Notes: generated by a model not told the origin, from the letters alone. A stretch of 64,000 bases of DNA from Tritrichomonas musculus (GCA_039105265.1 JAPFFF010000070.1:248001-312000), one strand, 5' to 3'. Positions 45,285 to 53,900 are shown, numbered from the stretch's first letter. Program-made: numbers and translations.

Positions 45285-45620
45285 ATGTCATTTGTACCAC
45301 TCAAAGGCTTTACTAACGACTATGAGATACTGAATAGGTACCCCTTTACTATAAGACGTAAGAGTAATCATTTTATATGCAAAGATGCAAAACATATAAA
45401 GGGGTATATACGAGTATGTCTAAATGGCGACTACTACTTGAAACATGTACTTATAGCAAGACAGTTCATACCTAATGATGACCCACGACATAAAACAGAG
45501 GTAGACCATATCAATAGGAATAGGGCTGACTACCATCTAAGCAACTTAAGATGGGTAACCCCAACTGATAGTAACTATAACAGGGATATGCCCAAAATTA
45601 TAAATGCGAGGGCAGATTAG
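45285..45620 (+). CDS. HNH homing endonuclease-like protein (element E)
   Basis: 111 aa. An N-terminal NUMOD4-like part (YEILNRYPFTIRRKSN) is followed by KGYIRVCLNGDYYLKHVLIA, RQFIPND and the HNH core VDHINRNRADYHLSNLRWVT. The D-H, N and H/N positions of the metal-binding motif are all present, so it may be active, unlike the A copy. It starts right at the inner edge of the terminal repeat. Overlaps the converging gene by 23 bp. Confidence 0.8.
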   Translation: MSFVPLKGFTNDYEILNRYPFTIRRKSNHFICKDAKHIKGYIRVCLNGDYYLKHVLIARQFIPNDDPRHKTEVDHINRNRADYHLSNLRWVTPTDSNYNRDMPKIINARAD

Positions 45621-45861
45621 ATATTTGGTACTCTAAGAACTCAAAGGCAAAATGTTCTATTTGGTCGATAAATTCCAAATCACCATCTTTCATAATTACA
45701 TTAAGAATTTCAGGTTCGAAATACTCAGCAGCTAACTCTTTTATCTTTTTAATTAAAATATCACATACACCCTCATTAGTCTCACATCTATAATCATAGA
45801 GGTAAGATACTATTTTATAGAGGATATTCATACGCTCTTTTATGGTCATGTAATAAGCCAT
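45598..45861 (-). CDS. Small helical protein (87 aa), element E
   Basis: MAYYMTIKERMNILYKIVSY starts a helical, acidic protein (KKIKELAAEYFEPEILN, IDQIEHFAFEFLEYQI). No family recognised. Its upstream region was cut by element D 26 bp before the start codon. The neighbouring divergent gene now lies 12.8 kb away at 58725, so its promoter may have been altered. Confidence 0.55.
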   Translation of the reverse strand: MAYYMTIKERMNILYKIVSYLYDYRCETNEGVCDILIKKIKELAAEYFEPEILNVIMKDGDLEFIDQIEHFAFEFLEYQISNLPSHL

Positions 45862-45887
45862 TTATACAGAAATAAAAAAATGAAATG

Positions 45888-45893
45888 AACAAT
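45888..45893. other. Target site duplication AACAAT (left of D)
   Basis: AACAAT directly precedes AGTAGTGATAGTG and is repeated at 58685-58690 directly after CACTATCACTACT. Six bases is the size made by Maverick integrases. Confidence 0.93.
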
Positions 45894-46147
45894 AGTAGTG
45901 ATAGTGTATCAATAATCGGGGTCAGATAGAATCCACCCAAAAACGCCTTTAAATGGCCCATATTTGGGCCCCATAAATTCCAAAAATGGCCTATATTTGG
46001 GTCAATATTCAAAATCCACATACTGCATACCTCCCCAAAACGCTTATAAAACGCCCATATTCGGGCCCATACAAATTCCAAAAATAGGCCGCATATGGCC
46101 CACTTATGGACTACCTATGGACCACTTATAGCACTACATATGGAACA
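45894..46147. repeat. Left terminal inverted repeat of D (254 bp)
   Basis: By eye identical to the reverse complement of 58431-58684, up to ...CTACATATGGAACA where the two diverge. It contains short internal repeats of the TATGGACYACYTAT and GGCCCATAT kinds. An outward-reading open frame is identical in both repeats but is a by-product. Confidence 0.93.
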
Positions 46148-46268
46148 GACCGATGGGACCACTTATGGACCACCTATGACAGACAAAAATATTCCATATT
46201 TGGGGACTCAGATGAATTTGGGAAAACCTATTTTTATATTTGAATATTGATTTTTTATCGCATCCCAA
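46148..46268. other. Spacer between left terminal repeat and first gene of D
   Basis: Continues the GGACCACYTATG motif of the repeat for about 40 bp, then holds CCTATTTTTATATTTGAATA and TTTTTTATCGCATCCCAAATG. The TTTTTTATC form of leader also precedes 58187 and, in variant form, 57767. Confidence 0.5.
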
Positions 46269-46748
46269 ATGGAAGCCACTCCAAGCTACTCCAATGTCTA
46301 CGAATACATCAACACACTAGTAGCCCTATTGCCAAAGCCTGATGGATTTGCACAATGCAATTTCGCGATATTATGTGACAAGTTCCCATTCAACTTGAAG
46401 AACTCATTGTACCTCGCGAAGGTCCTATATGTATCGCTCCAGAATGATACTGAAATCATTAGATTCTACCCTAATAAGCTCAAGGAGATGGGCCTTGAAT
46501 TTGTCAAATTGACATCCAATAGTAGACGCAAATTGAGTGTCAACATGCAGGAGTTCTTCGTAAATGGGAATACCGAAAAGCACGAATACAAGGAATGTCC
46601 GTATTACAACTACTCGATTGAGAGAACCAATATAAACACCAAGGATCTCATCGCCAAATTACGTGAAAAATACGATATTGCAGAACCTGATGTATTCATC
46701 GGCAAGCATCAGGATTTGGTATTGGATGCTGACCCAGAGTTTGCCTAA
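46269..46748 (+). CDS. Conserved lineage I protein (159 aa), element D
   Basis: Homolog of 1071-1532: VYEYINTLVALLPKPDG, CNFAILCDKFPFNL, LAKVLYVSLQND, KLTSNSRRKLS, YYNYSIERTN, KLREKYDI and a C-terminal HQDLVLD. No domain recognised. First gene inside the left repeat. It overlaps the ATPase stop by 4 bp, tail to tail. Conserved position in A, F and D points to a core function of lineage I, perhaps in packaging. Confidence 0.8.
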   Translation: MEATPSYSNVYEYINTLVALLPKPDGFAQCNFAILCDKFPFNLKNSLYLAKVLYVSLQNDTEIIRFYPNKLKEMGLEFVKLTSNSRRKLSVNMQEFFVNGNTEKHEYKECPYYNYSIERTNINTKDLIAKLREKYDIAEPDVFIGKHQDLVLDADPEFA

Positions 46749-47740
46749 ACCTTTGAGTACACCACTTGCATATCATGTTCAACCGTGTTCACCAATATGA
46801 AATCATGTCCAGATAAGGTCCTATATTTTTGCCACAACTCCTCGAACTCACAAGGTATGCTCACCTGCTGATATATATAATTGAGTTTCTGTCGTGAGAA
46901 CCCATTGAATATGAAGAATGATGTGCAGTTATTTTTGTAATCGGTTGGCACCCCCTTGAAGAACTGGATATTGATGTATACGATTGAGTTCTTATGACGC
47001 AACTGGGTGATATAGTTTGTGAAGTATGATGATTTCAATAGCTTACTCTTAATGAAGTCCTCGCACAGGATTATGGTGTTGAGTGGTACATTGGGTTTCC
47101 CGAGTTTGCTGATATGGAGGAACTCAAACATCTGTTGCAGCTTGGACTCGTCGATTGTAGCCTTCCCAACTGTGCTATATTTAGCGTACAACTCCTTCCA
47201 TAGATCGAGCTCCTTCAAATACCGTTCTGCATTACTATCAGCGACGACCTCAATGGGCAGGTTGATGAGCTCGCGTTGAGATTCAAATGTGGAATCATTT
47301 ATAATACCATTCTTACTCACATACACGATCATGTGAAACGGATTCTGCGAATCCTCAGGGGTTCCCCCAAACCTCCCATTATTGAGTCTACTCATTTGAA
47401 TGATATCGCGAATTACTGTATGGCTCTTGCCTTTGCCTTGTGATGCCACCAGTATGTTCAAAGTATTGTACCACGCATAGATCCCATTAGCGATTGGCCT
47501 TATGGATGCATTCGTGATTTTATCCCTATTCTTGGAATAGGCCTCACTCATAGCCGCGTCAACATCGAAGATGCGGGTGGGAGTGAAACTCCCATTAACA
47601 TCAAACCTCTTGGATACCGGTTGCTGCCTCTGGTACCTATCGAATGTATCAAGATCAATTGGATCTTCACTGGAACTGTCTGATAATTCAATAGATGTAT
47701 AGTCGAAAAGGGTTGGTTGTAGGCGCTTGTAATATAACAT
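46745..47740 (-). CDS. Packaging ATPase (element D)
   Basis: 331 aa. Walker A is ASQGKGKSH (first Gly replaced by Ala compared with the A copy's GAQGKGKS; the GKGKS core is kept). Walker B is NTIILCEDF, followed by QLRHKNSIVYINIQFF and FFIFNGFSRQK. A ~15-residue insertion (RFGGTPEDSQNPFH) follows the first helix. TATTTTTG lies 5 bases before the ATG (47746-47753 on the reverse strand). Apparently intact. Confidence 0.88.
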   Translation of the reverse strand: MLYYKRLQPTLFDYTSIELSDSSSEDPIDLDTFDRYQRQQPVSKRFDVNGSFTPTRIFDVDAAMSEAYSKNRDKITNASIRPIANGIYAWYNTLNILVASQGKGKSHTVIRDIIQMSRLNNGRFGGTPEDSQNPFHMIVYVSKNGIINDSTFESQRELINLPIEVVADSNAERYLKELDLWKELYAKYSTVGKATIDESKLQQMFEFLHISKLGKPNVPLNTIILCEDFIKSKLLKSSYFTNYITQLRHKNSIVYINIQFFKGVPTDYKNNCTSFFIFNGFSRQKLNYIYQQVSIPCEFEELWQKYRTLSGHDFILVNTVEHDMQVVYSKV

Positions 47741-47759
47741 TTAATCAAAAATAAAGCTT

Positions 47760-47885
47760 TTACGCATATAGTGTGCGCCTCAGCTCATCAGTCAGCTCAG
47801 GTGGTTCATCTTCAGCTGTAAGCGATACCAGTAATAGCAGTTCAACTACATTGGTCACCAATATCAACCCCAATAGTATATTCAT
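47760..47885 (-). CDS. Conserved membrane microprotein (41 aa), element D
   Basis: MNILLGLILVTNVVELLLLV forms a single hydrophobic helix, followed by the acidic tail EDEPPELTDELRRTLYA. Same tail pattern and same place upstream of the ATPase as 2604-2735 and 30927-31058. Too short for routine gene calling. Confidence 0.75.
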   Translation of the reverse strand: MNILLGLILVTNVVELLLLVSLTAEDEPPELTDELRRTLYA

Positions 47886-47919
47886 AATGATTTCACTAGC
47901 AGCGGATATTTATGCAAAT

Positions 47920-48528
47920 TTAAATACAAATTTTGAGTGATATCGAGTGCCTTATGAGCTCGGTCCATACATGGTTATATCCATATTTCAACTCATTGGA
48001 TACCCCGTTTTTGGACACCAATATCTTATCGATTTTCATGTACTTCGAGTTTGAAACACAACCAGTGCACCCACTGTCCTCATTGATGACCAGCTCAACC
48101 TTGTCGGCCTTAGTGAGTATCTTAATGAGCTCCATCAGCGTGTTGCTATGACACACTAGGTAGTTGTTCATCCTCAGTGGATTGGTCTCATAGATATTCA
48201 GCAATATCTCGAGGAATTTATTTTTGGTACCCAAGTCGTCAGTGTCGAGGTCTAATGATCGATCGGTCGGAGGACTGTTTATTGGAGCAACTGATGGATA
48301 TGGACCAGTTGTCGAGGGTGTAGTAAAATTTGCATCCTGTGTGCCTTTTTGAGGATAACCCCCTTCGAGGTTGTATCCCATTTGGGGTTGCATCTGTGGG
48401 ACTTGAGGGTATGATACCGGTTGAACTGGTGGAGGTCTATTCGCGGCGATCTTAATATTCACATTCTGCTCTTGCTTAACACTCGCATCATTCTCACTTG
48501 ATAGAATTCTAGCCTTATGGAGAGACAT
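47920..48528 (-). CDS. DEDxGCxGC-motif protein (element D)
   Basis: The start is the ATG 48526-48528 (MSLHKARILSSENDASVKQ); an upstream in-frame TTG is unlikely. It has a Pro/Gln/Gly-rich middle (about residues 30-95), then the conserved domain: NKFLEILLNIYETNPLRMNN, LVCHSNTLMELIKILTKADK, ELVINEDSGCTGCVSNS and YNHVWTELIRHSISLKICI. The upstream TATTTTTG is at 48539-48546 (reverse strand). Function unknown. Confidence 0.78.
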   Translation of the reverse strand: MSLHKARILSSENDASVKQEQNVNIKIAANRPPPVQPVSYPQVPQMQPQMGYNLEGGYPQKGTQDANFTTPSTTGPYPSVAPINSPPTDRSLDLDTDDLGTKNKFLEILLNIYETNPLRMNNYLVCHSNTLMELIKILTKADKVELVINEDSGCTGCVSNSKYMKIDKILVSKNGVSNELKYGYNHVWTELIRHSISLKICI

Positions 48529-48570
48529 TTCCAAAGTGCAAAAATATTTTTACCACTAATACCATATTTC

Positions 48571-50514
48571 TTATGCCATTTCTGGATCAACTTGTGAGCC
48601 AGCTGGTGATTCATCATCGATATATTCAAGGCCATCGAGTGAGAGCTTGAAGTAGGTGTCTCTGCATAAACAGAGTTGTACAGGTGGTGGTCTAACAATG
48701 GCTCCACTTGGTTCGATAATCTTGTAATATGTATCATTATCACCAGTGAATATTGGTTGACCATTGACTTGAATTTGGATATTGCCTTTGCCACCATCTA
48801 AGCCATCATAACAGTATCCAGCAGATGCACGTTCAGTTTGGACATTGAATACAAATGATGTGGCATCACTCAGTGTATTGCGATATCGGACACCATTTTC
48901 ATCGTTCTTGGGCATGGTGAAGCTATCTTCGAATTCCTTTGAACATTGGAGTGTGATACCATCGAGGTCTCCAGCAGTTAATTGGCTTTCGAAGAATCTG
49001 GCGCCAATGGTACTGACATTCTCATCTGGGAAGTTCTTACCACCGATATTCAAAAAGCAGTTTTGGTAAACCGGATTCTCAAATACAGTCAAATCATTGT
49101 GATGCTTGGGGAACAACAATGACATGCTTGTGACATTGATTAATGGGATATTCAATGTAGACTTGATTCCGTTAGCGGCTGCTGCAATTGGGAATGCATG
49201 GTAATCGACCTTTTGAGATGGGATTACTAGGCCTTCACGTAATATGGATTCAATGCTTGCACGAGTGGCTTCACAAACACCATAGCCTTGCATGTTGGAC
49301 TTACAGAGAGTGATAGTCATTCGGTTAACAGTGAGTGTTGCTGGTTGTGATGAGTAATGGGCACTCATCAATTTATTAGCTTCGGTTTTAGATACGAAAT
49401 TGACGTAAACATGACCTGCATGTGATGGTTGAGGTAATTTACCATGTTCTTTGGTATAATGAGCTTGGCAAATTGCTTTATTATCATCAGTCTTTTCAAT
49501 TCCAAGTTCAGTAAATTCATCATCTGTAAATGCAAAGATTAATGAACAATTTTCAATCAGATCATCGAAATCACCTCCAGATGCAGATACGTATTGTTCT
49601 CTAACTTCATACTTCAATTGATATTTAGTTGGTGTTGGTTCGGGAGATGGTGGATTTGGATTATCACCAGGTCCTGGGATGATAGCCTCATTACCGATTT
49701 GAGTGAATTGGTGTTTGAGATGTCCATGAGCTTTGATTTGTTTGAGTTCCTCTGGGGATACGGTATCATTATCTTCTAGGAATGCCTTGGCTTCAGCAAC
49801 CGTATATGGGTCAATGGCAGCCCAAACAAGACCAGCTGGACTGACTTGGAATCTAATGGATAAATCACCAATGATTCCGTTGGGGAATAAGTCGAATGCC
49901 TGTAATGCAAGCAAGTCATCAAATGGTACATTCAAGTCGAATTCAGTTGTGGTCTTACCACCATCCTTGAAGCTATTGAGATTAACGTATGAACCAGCAT
50001 GAGTTTGACTGTAATTGCTGATGTTCTCCCATAAGCTGTGAACGAATCTGCGGCGCATCTTCTCAGTCTCTGGCTTCAAAACCGAGTATAGGAAGCCATC
50101 ACGAATGCATTCATTTTGCTGATATCCGACATTGACATTGTTATGGAGAATCTCGAGCCTGTCGAATAATTGGTTCGAGGACTTAAATCCGACAAACAGT
50201 TTATAGAAGTTATTTGGATCATTGATCTCTTGCAATTTGGTCAAATCGGTGTTCAATTGCAAATCGAGTTTGATGTGGAATGTGAGGAAGCCTTTGTCGA
50301 TATCGCTAATGAAGTGGTCGGGGTGAGTTAATGAAATCTGTGAGTACTGGCCTTGGTGAAATGGGGCTGGCTGGTCATGGCAATCGACAGTTCTAAATGA
50401 GAAGCTTCTGGTACCATCATTCACATTGATGATATTTCGCATCTTCTGGAATGTGTCATTGACATTCCCAACCTCGTATTTCAAATTGTGAGCTCTTTCG
50501 TTTCTGTATCTCAT
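48571..50514 (-). CDS. Probable major capsid protein (double jelly-roll), element D
   Basis: 647 aa from the ATG 50512-50514 (MRYRNERAHN), matching the A copy's start MLYRNERAHN. The N-terminal ~270 and C-terminal ~230 residues are nearly collinear with 4891-6765. Between them (about residues 280-400) lies a linker NPNPPSPEPTPTKYQ followed by a ~100-residue segment unlike A's. Its place suggests a swapped surface tower. Divergent to the amphipathic protein gene at 50562. Confidence 0.72.
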   Translation of the reverse strand: MRYRNERAHNLKYEVGNVNDTFQKMRNIINVNDGTRSFSFRTVDCHDQPAPFHQGQYSQISLTHPDHFISDIDKGFLTFHIKLDLQLNTDLTKLQEINDPNNFYKLFVGFKSSNQLFDRLEILHNNVNVGYQQNECIRDGFLYSVLKPETEKMRRRFVHSLWENISNYSQTHAGSYVNLNSFKDGGKTTTEFDLNVPFDDLLALQAFDLFPNGIIGDLSIRFQVSPAGLVWAAIDPYTVAEAKAFLEDNDTVSPEELKQIKAHGHLKHQFTQIGNEAIIPGPGDNPNPPSPEPTPTKYQLKYEVREQYVSASGGDFDDLIENCSLIFAFTDDEFTELGIEKTDDNKAICQAHYTKEHGKLPQPSHAGHVYVNFVSKTEANKLMSAHYSSQPATLTVNRMTITLCKSNMQGYGVCEATRASIESILREGLVIPSQKVDYHAFPIAAAANGIKSTLNIPLINVTSMSLLFPKHHNDLTVFENPVYQNCFLNIGGKNFPDENVSTIGARFFESQLTAGDLDGITLQCSKEFEDSFTMPKNDENGVRYRNTLSDATSFVFNVQTERASAGYCYDGLDGGKGNIQIQVNGQPIFTGDNDTYYKIIEPSGAIVRPPPVQLCLCRDTYFKLSLDGLEYIDDESPAGSQVDPEMA

Positions 50515-50561
50515 TTTGTATCTTGGAAAAAAGCTTGAAATCACATTTTTGTATATACCAA

Positions 50562-50813
50562 ATGGGTATTGGCATCTTCAAGAAGATTAAGAACGCTTTC
50601 AAGAACGTCGGCAGTAAGCTCAAGAATGCAGCTCAAACTGTCATCCGCAACATCCCAAGGGCAGTTGATATTGGAAAGGGGATCATTAATAAAATCAAGC
50701 CAATCGCCGACTTCATACCAGGTGTTGGACCAGTTGTAGACACCATCAGCACTGGACTCAATTACGTAAGCAAAGCTAATGATATAGGCAAATCCATACT
50801 GGACAAGGTTTGA
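50562..50813 (+). CDS. Small amphipathic virion protein (83 aa), element D
   Basis: MGIGIFKKIKNAFKNVGSKL is a basic amphipathic helix. The middle has IKPIADFIPGVGPVVDTIST and the C-terminus GLNYVSKANDIGKSILDKV. Homolog of 4544-4798. Always divergent to the capsid gene. A membrane-lytic or capsid-cementing role is possible by analogy with adenovirus pVI only. The ATG is preceded by CATTTTTGTATATACCAA. Ends with TGA. Confidence 0.72.
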   Translation: MGIGIFKKIKNAFKNVGSKLKNAAQTVIRNIPRAVDIGKGIINKIKPIADFIPGVGPVVDTISTGLNYVSKANDIGKSILDKV

Positions 50814-50863
50814 TCATCATAGAATATCCACATACATGCGAATATATTTTTGTCCGTTTTGAA

Positions 50864-51298
50864 ATGAATTGCGATATTAGGGTTATAAATGATAACAAGA
50901 TGGAGCAACGCACGTTCAACTCAGTAGAGGAGTTCGACCTGTTCTACCAGAAGTACAAGGACATGTTCAATGAGAAGACCACCAATTACCTCAATAAAAC
51001 CTACAAAATAATCACACCCGAATGCGAGTACAGGATTACCAAACGCACTGGCAAGGATGGCTCCAGTAATGTGTTTCTCAAGAAGATCACCAAGCCATCC
51101 GATAGTGACAACCTGGTGGAGATCCAATTGGCAAGCATTCGAGCTGACATCAATGCATTGCAGTCAACAGTTGATGAATACACCAAACGGATTACCACTC
51201 TGGAGAACACCATTAGCGTGATCACCACAAAAATAAATCAGCTCACCAGTACTGTGAATGAGTGTACTGATGCAGTGAACAGTCTCCTGAGGCATTAG
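50864..51298 (+). CDS. Coiled-coil protein (144 aa), element D
   Basis: The start is set at the ATG at 50864 (MNCDIRVINDNKMEQRTFNS), with TATTTTTG at 50845-50852. The N-terminal module is shared with 4017-4478 (VEEFDLFYQKYKD, TTNYLNKTYKIITP, EYRITKRTG, FLKKI), then a long C-terminal heptad helix. It overlaps the converging small basic gene by 4 bp. Probably a trimeric or dimeric virion/scaffold component. Confidence 0.72.
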   Translation: MNCDIRVINDNKMEQRTFNSVEEFDLFYQKYKDMFNEKTTNYLNKTYKIITPECEYRITKRTGKDGSSNVFLKKITKPSDSDNLVEIQLASIRADINALQSTVDEYTKRITTLENTISVITTKINQLTSTVNECTDAVNSLLRH

Positions 51299-51522
51299 AT
51301 CTTGGAATTATTTGGGATTACCTGGTGATTGAGTGAGCGGTGTAGAGTTGATGATGTTGACTTGATGATTGGGTCATGCACAACACACCCCTTATCTTCA
51401 TATTTTGGGACTGTGGGTTTGGTACAACTCATAGTTCGCCTATTTCGCATGTGACGTTCCAGGTGATTGAAATACGTGAGCCCATTTGAATCTCTTAATA
51501 CACGGCGTTCCTCATATGACAT
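51295..51522 (-). CDS. Small basic protein (75 aa), element D
   Basis: MSYEERRVLRDSNGLTYFNH, a basic RHMRNRRT cluster, PTVPKYEDKGCVVHDP and a C-terminal SLNHQVIPNNSKI. The PTVxKYEDKG...SLNHxVxP signature is shared with 3713-3979. It lies head to head with the coiled-coil gene at 51557, as in A, with ~35 bp between the start codons. Confidence 0.7.
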   Translation of the reverse strand: MSYEERRVLRDSNGLTYFNHLERHMRNRRTMSCTKPTVPKYEDKGCVVHDPIIKSTSSTLHRSLNHQVIPNNSKI

Positions 51523-51556
51523 TTAATCTTGAAAAAACACTTTTTTTCATATCTAA

Positions 51557-51790
51557 ATGACTGAATTGGGTGAATACAAGAAGGAGATTCCAGAGCTTAA
51601 GCGCATCAAACACGATCTCAAGGAGAAGTGCTATATGTATAAGGGCCACCTCAATAACATCAAAGGGGGTATGCTGGGTAGCAATGGACTAGCCGTTCGT
51701 GAATCACTGATTGAGGATATCAATAGTCTGAAGGAGAAGGTCGCCAAACTCGAGAATGAGCTCGCTGAATTATCAAGCGATAACCACTAA
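51557..51790 (+). CDS. Short coiled-coil protein (77 aa), element D
   Basis: MTELGEYKKEIPELKRIKHD, GHLNNIKGGMLGSNGLAVRE, SLIEDINSLKEKVAKLENEL: almost residue for residue the protein at 3467-3697. Strong conservation across elements of different base composition means selection on the protein. The last codons lie inside the first tandem unit of the repeat that follows. Confidence 0.78.
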   Translation: MTELGEYKKEIPELKRIKHDLKEKCYMYKGHLNNIKGGMLGSNGLAVRESLIEDINSLKEKVAKLENELAELSSDNH

Positions 51791-51890
51791 ATATGGGGTC
51801 GACGGGATTTCCCGCAGACCCAGGTTTCATGGAGATAACCACTAAATATGGGGTGTGGTAGAATTCTACCAGACCGATTGAGACCACTAT
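51779..51890. repeat. Two tandem units with different palindromic cores (element D)
   Basis: GATAACCACTAAATATGGGG opens each unit (51780 and 51835). Core 1 is CGGGA-TT-TCCCG (51803-51814), core 2 is the perfect TGGTAGAATTCTACCA (51856-51871). Both cores are framed by GGT.../...GACC. Core 2 recurs inside a gene at 57531-57552. Confidence 0.75.
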
Positions 51891-51895
51891 TTTTG
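51888..51895 (+). promoter_or_regulatory. TATTTTTG start-proximal motif (example)
   Basis: The same octamer lies 5-20 bases before the start codons of seven D genes: 47746-47753, 48539-48546, 55932-55939 and 56950-56957 (reverse strand), and 50845-50852, 51888-51895 and 53492-53499 (forward). The start context is usually AA-ATG. It may be the element's own core promoter or initiator. Confidence 0.55.
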
Positions 51896-51903
51896 CACAT
51901 TAA

Positions 51904-53130
51904 ATGACTGACAACAGGAAATCGTTCAAGATATTCGACAATAAGTACAATTCACTGCTCAAGTACCCATTCAAATCCAAGATATCGAAATTGGACCCAT
52001 CGCAGTTCATCATCAACCCAGAAACTCATCATGAGCCATTCGTGAAGGACTTCAAATTGAAATCATGCAGTCCCTATTCAAAACCGGATTTCTCATTGGA
52101 ACCCGGATGCTGGGAAGTCGATTTGATGTTTGTGAAGTACACTACAAGGGCTGATGGAACCGAGTCCGTGGTAGTCCATGAAACCATTTACCTCATCATG
52201 GTGAATGTCAACACACGGTATCTAATTGTGGAACCGCTTAAGAACAGACTAGCTGATACCATCAAAACTGCATACACCAAAATCATTCTTGAGAAATACG
52301 ATGACTTCAAATTCAATACCATCAAATGCGATGGTGAGAATAACCTACTCAAAGTGCTTGATATACTTGGCCGCTACAATCCATCCAGAAGTAAATATAG
52401 AGGTACCAAAAATGTGTTGATTGACCGCAATGCAGTGATTGTCGATAAATCCAAACACAACAACGCTCACAAAATCGTTGATGCAACCATCAGGACACTC
52501 CGTAATGCATTTGGTTTAGATAATCGTCGGATTGGAGACCCATACCTGATGCAACAGATGGTACACTTCTATAACAACACACCACATCGGTCTCTACGAA
52601 TGCCCAATCCCAATTACCGAGATGATGGAATCCAATATGACCCGTATCTAGCAAGGGAGCCCAAGTGGATATACTACACACCCAATCAAATGCAGCACAA
52701 CCCTGATTTGGAGTGGAGATACATCAGGGATTGCCAACGGAGGCTACGTCGAATCAAAAATAATATGCAAATGGATGGTCTGCTGAGCTATCGCAAGGGG
52801 AATATCATATTGGTCCATTACGATACATCCAAAACTGAGAAGAAGCATGAGAAGCAGAGGCGTGTGTTCAATGAGATTGCCGAATTCATTAGATACCATA
52901 ATGGGAACGTCGAATGTAAACTGCTGAAGCCATATCATAGATTCCAGTTGAATGATGATAATCAAGCAGGAACTGCGTTCTATGTACCGTATACCAAAAC
53001 CAAAACTGGTCGAACGCCTAAGTCTGATGATGAGCGAGCTACCGTAACTGTCCCCATTATGTATACCCGATTCGTGGCACCCAATTATGCATCACTAGGT
53101 GAAGACTATAAGCAGTACTTTGCTATATAA
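51904..53130 (+). CDS. Retroviral-type integrase (rve fold), element D
   Basis: 408 aa. First Asp in CWEVDLMFVKY, second in IKCDGEN. The expected Glu helix is AHKIVDATIRTLRNAFG with Asp in the Glu place, about 50 residues after the second Asp. MVHFYNNTPHRSLR follows, and a basic C-terminal domain (KGNIILVHYDTSKTEKKHEK) resembles the SH3-like end of integrases. Since D has perfect termini and a 6-bp duplication, either this enzyme works with D-D-D or another copy acted in trans. The next gene starts 3 bp after the stop. Confidence 0.87.
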   Translation: MTDNRKSFKIFDNKYNSLLKYPFKSKISKLDPSQFIINPETHHEPFVKDFKLKSCSPYSKPDFSLEPGCWEVDLMFVKYTTRADGTESVVVHETIYLIMVNVNTRYLIVEPLKNRLADTIKTAYTKIILEKYDDFKFNTIKCDGENNLLKVLDILGRYNPSRSKYRGTKNVLIDRNAVIVDKSKHNNAHKIVDATIRTLRNAFGLDNRRIGDPYLMQQMVHFYNNTPHRSLRMPNPNYRDDGIQYDPYLAREPKWIYYTPNQMQHNPDLEWRYIRDCQRRLRRIKNNMQMDGLLSYRKGNIILVHYDTSKTEKKHEKQRRVFNEIAEFIRYHNGNVECKLLKPYHRFQLNDDNQAGTAFYVPYTKTKTGRTPKSDDERATVTVPIMYTRFVAPNYASLGEDYKQYFAI

Positions 53131-53133
53131 TAA

Positions 53134-53466
53134 ATGCCAAAGCGCTATTTCCATACACAGACCACTGAGTTTAAGCTACCTGAGGACTTCATATATAGTC
53201 GCAATAAGAAGTACATCGTAGTGCAGTATGTGGGAGCTATCCTGAATAAGACCATCATCGGTGATTTGATGGTACACTCGGATATTGTTGAATTCGACCC
53301 ATACTGTGACCACTTCATAATGCTAGCCAACAGACGGCAAACCAAGTATCGCAAATATGAGATGCTCAATAGGACCAAGCGGGATTTCAAAATATGGTTC
53401 ACAGACCTGTATGGTAATGAGATAAAACCCGATGCATTCGTGCTATCATGCTTGCTAATCTATTGA
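53134..53466 (+). CDS. Possible minor capsid/penton-type protein (110 aa), element D
   Basis: MPKRYFHTQTTEFKLPEDF, KYIVVQYVGAILNKTIIGDL, MVHSDIVEF, FIMLANRRQTKYRKYEML and the ending FKIWFTDLYGNEIKPDAFVL. Homolog of 8271-8612. The last strands resemble the end of penton-type proteins. With only 3 bp to the integrase stop and no own T-rich leader, it is probably on the integrase transcript. Confidence 0.5.
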   Translation: MPKRYFHTQTTEFKLPEDFIYSRNKKYIVVQYVGAILNKTIIGDLMVHSDIVEFDPYCDHFIMLANRRQTKYRKYEMLNRTKRDFKIWFTDLYGNEIKPDAFVLSCLLIY

Positions 53467-53504
53467 CCACAGTATGGCCCATATAGGAGTTTATTTTTGG
53501 GTAA

Positions 53505-53900
53505 ATGCAGGATGAATACCTTGATGTTTATACGTTGAAACCAGGTCAATATCGCGAATTGCCGTACTCAAAATACTTATCAGCTGTGTACCTCGATGTT
53601 GATAAGGTTACCAAACTATATTTCCCACGTGACTTAGTTCCACCACCAGTCGTTCATGACTATACGATTGATAAAGTCGGAGCTACATTCACAATGAATT
53701 CGTATGAAGATGTCCCTACATACATCTGGAGATCCAAATTTGTGGCATCGGTGAATGATTATTGCATGATCCTAGTTCGGGGACCCAATAATAATAGACT
53801 CAGAGCAAATTCATATATAGCCTACCCCAGAAAATATTTCAAGGATACAGTTCTTGCAAACACAACTAAATCACCTGGTGATCATCAGCGTTGTCCGTGA
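53505..53900 (+). CDS. Unknown protein (131 aa), element D
   Basis: MQDEYLDVYTLKPGQYRELP, then strand-rich sequence (AVYLDVDKVTKLYFPRDLVP, YIWRSKFVASVNDYCMILVR) and a basic end. No homolog in the window, although it occupies the place of the 396-aa gene of A. TATTTTTG is at 53492-53499. The 3' end overlaps the converging 681-aa gene by 35 bp. Compact and beta-rich, so a small capsid protein is conceivable. Not recognised. Confidence 0.55.
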   Translation: MQDEYLDVYTLKPGQYRELPYSKYLSAVYLDVDKVTKLYFPRDLVPPPVVHDYTIDKVGATFTMNSYEDVPTYIWRSKFVASVNDYCMILVRGPNNNRLRANSYIAYPRKYFKDTVLANTTKSPGDHQRCP

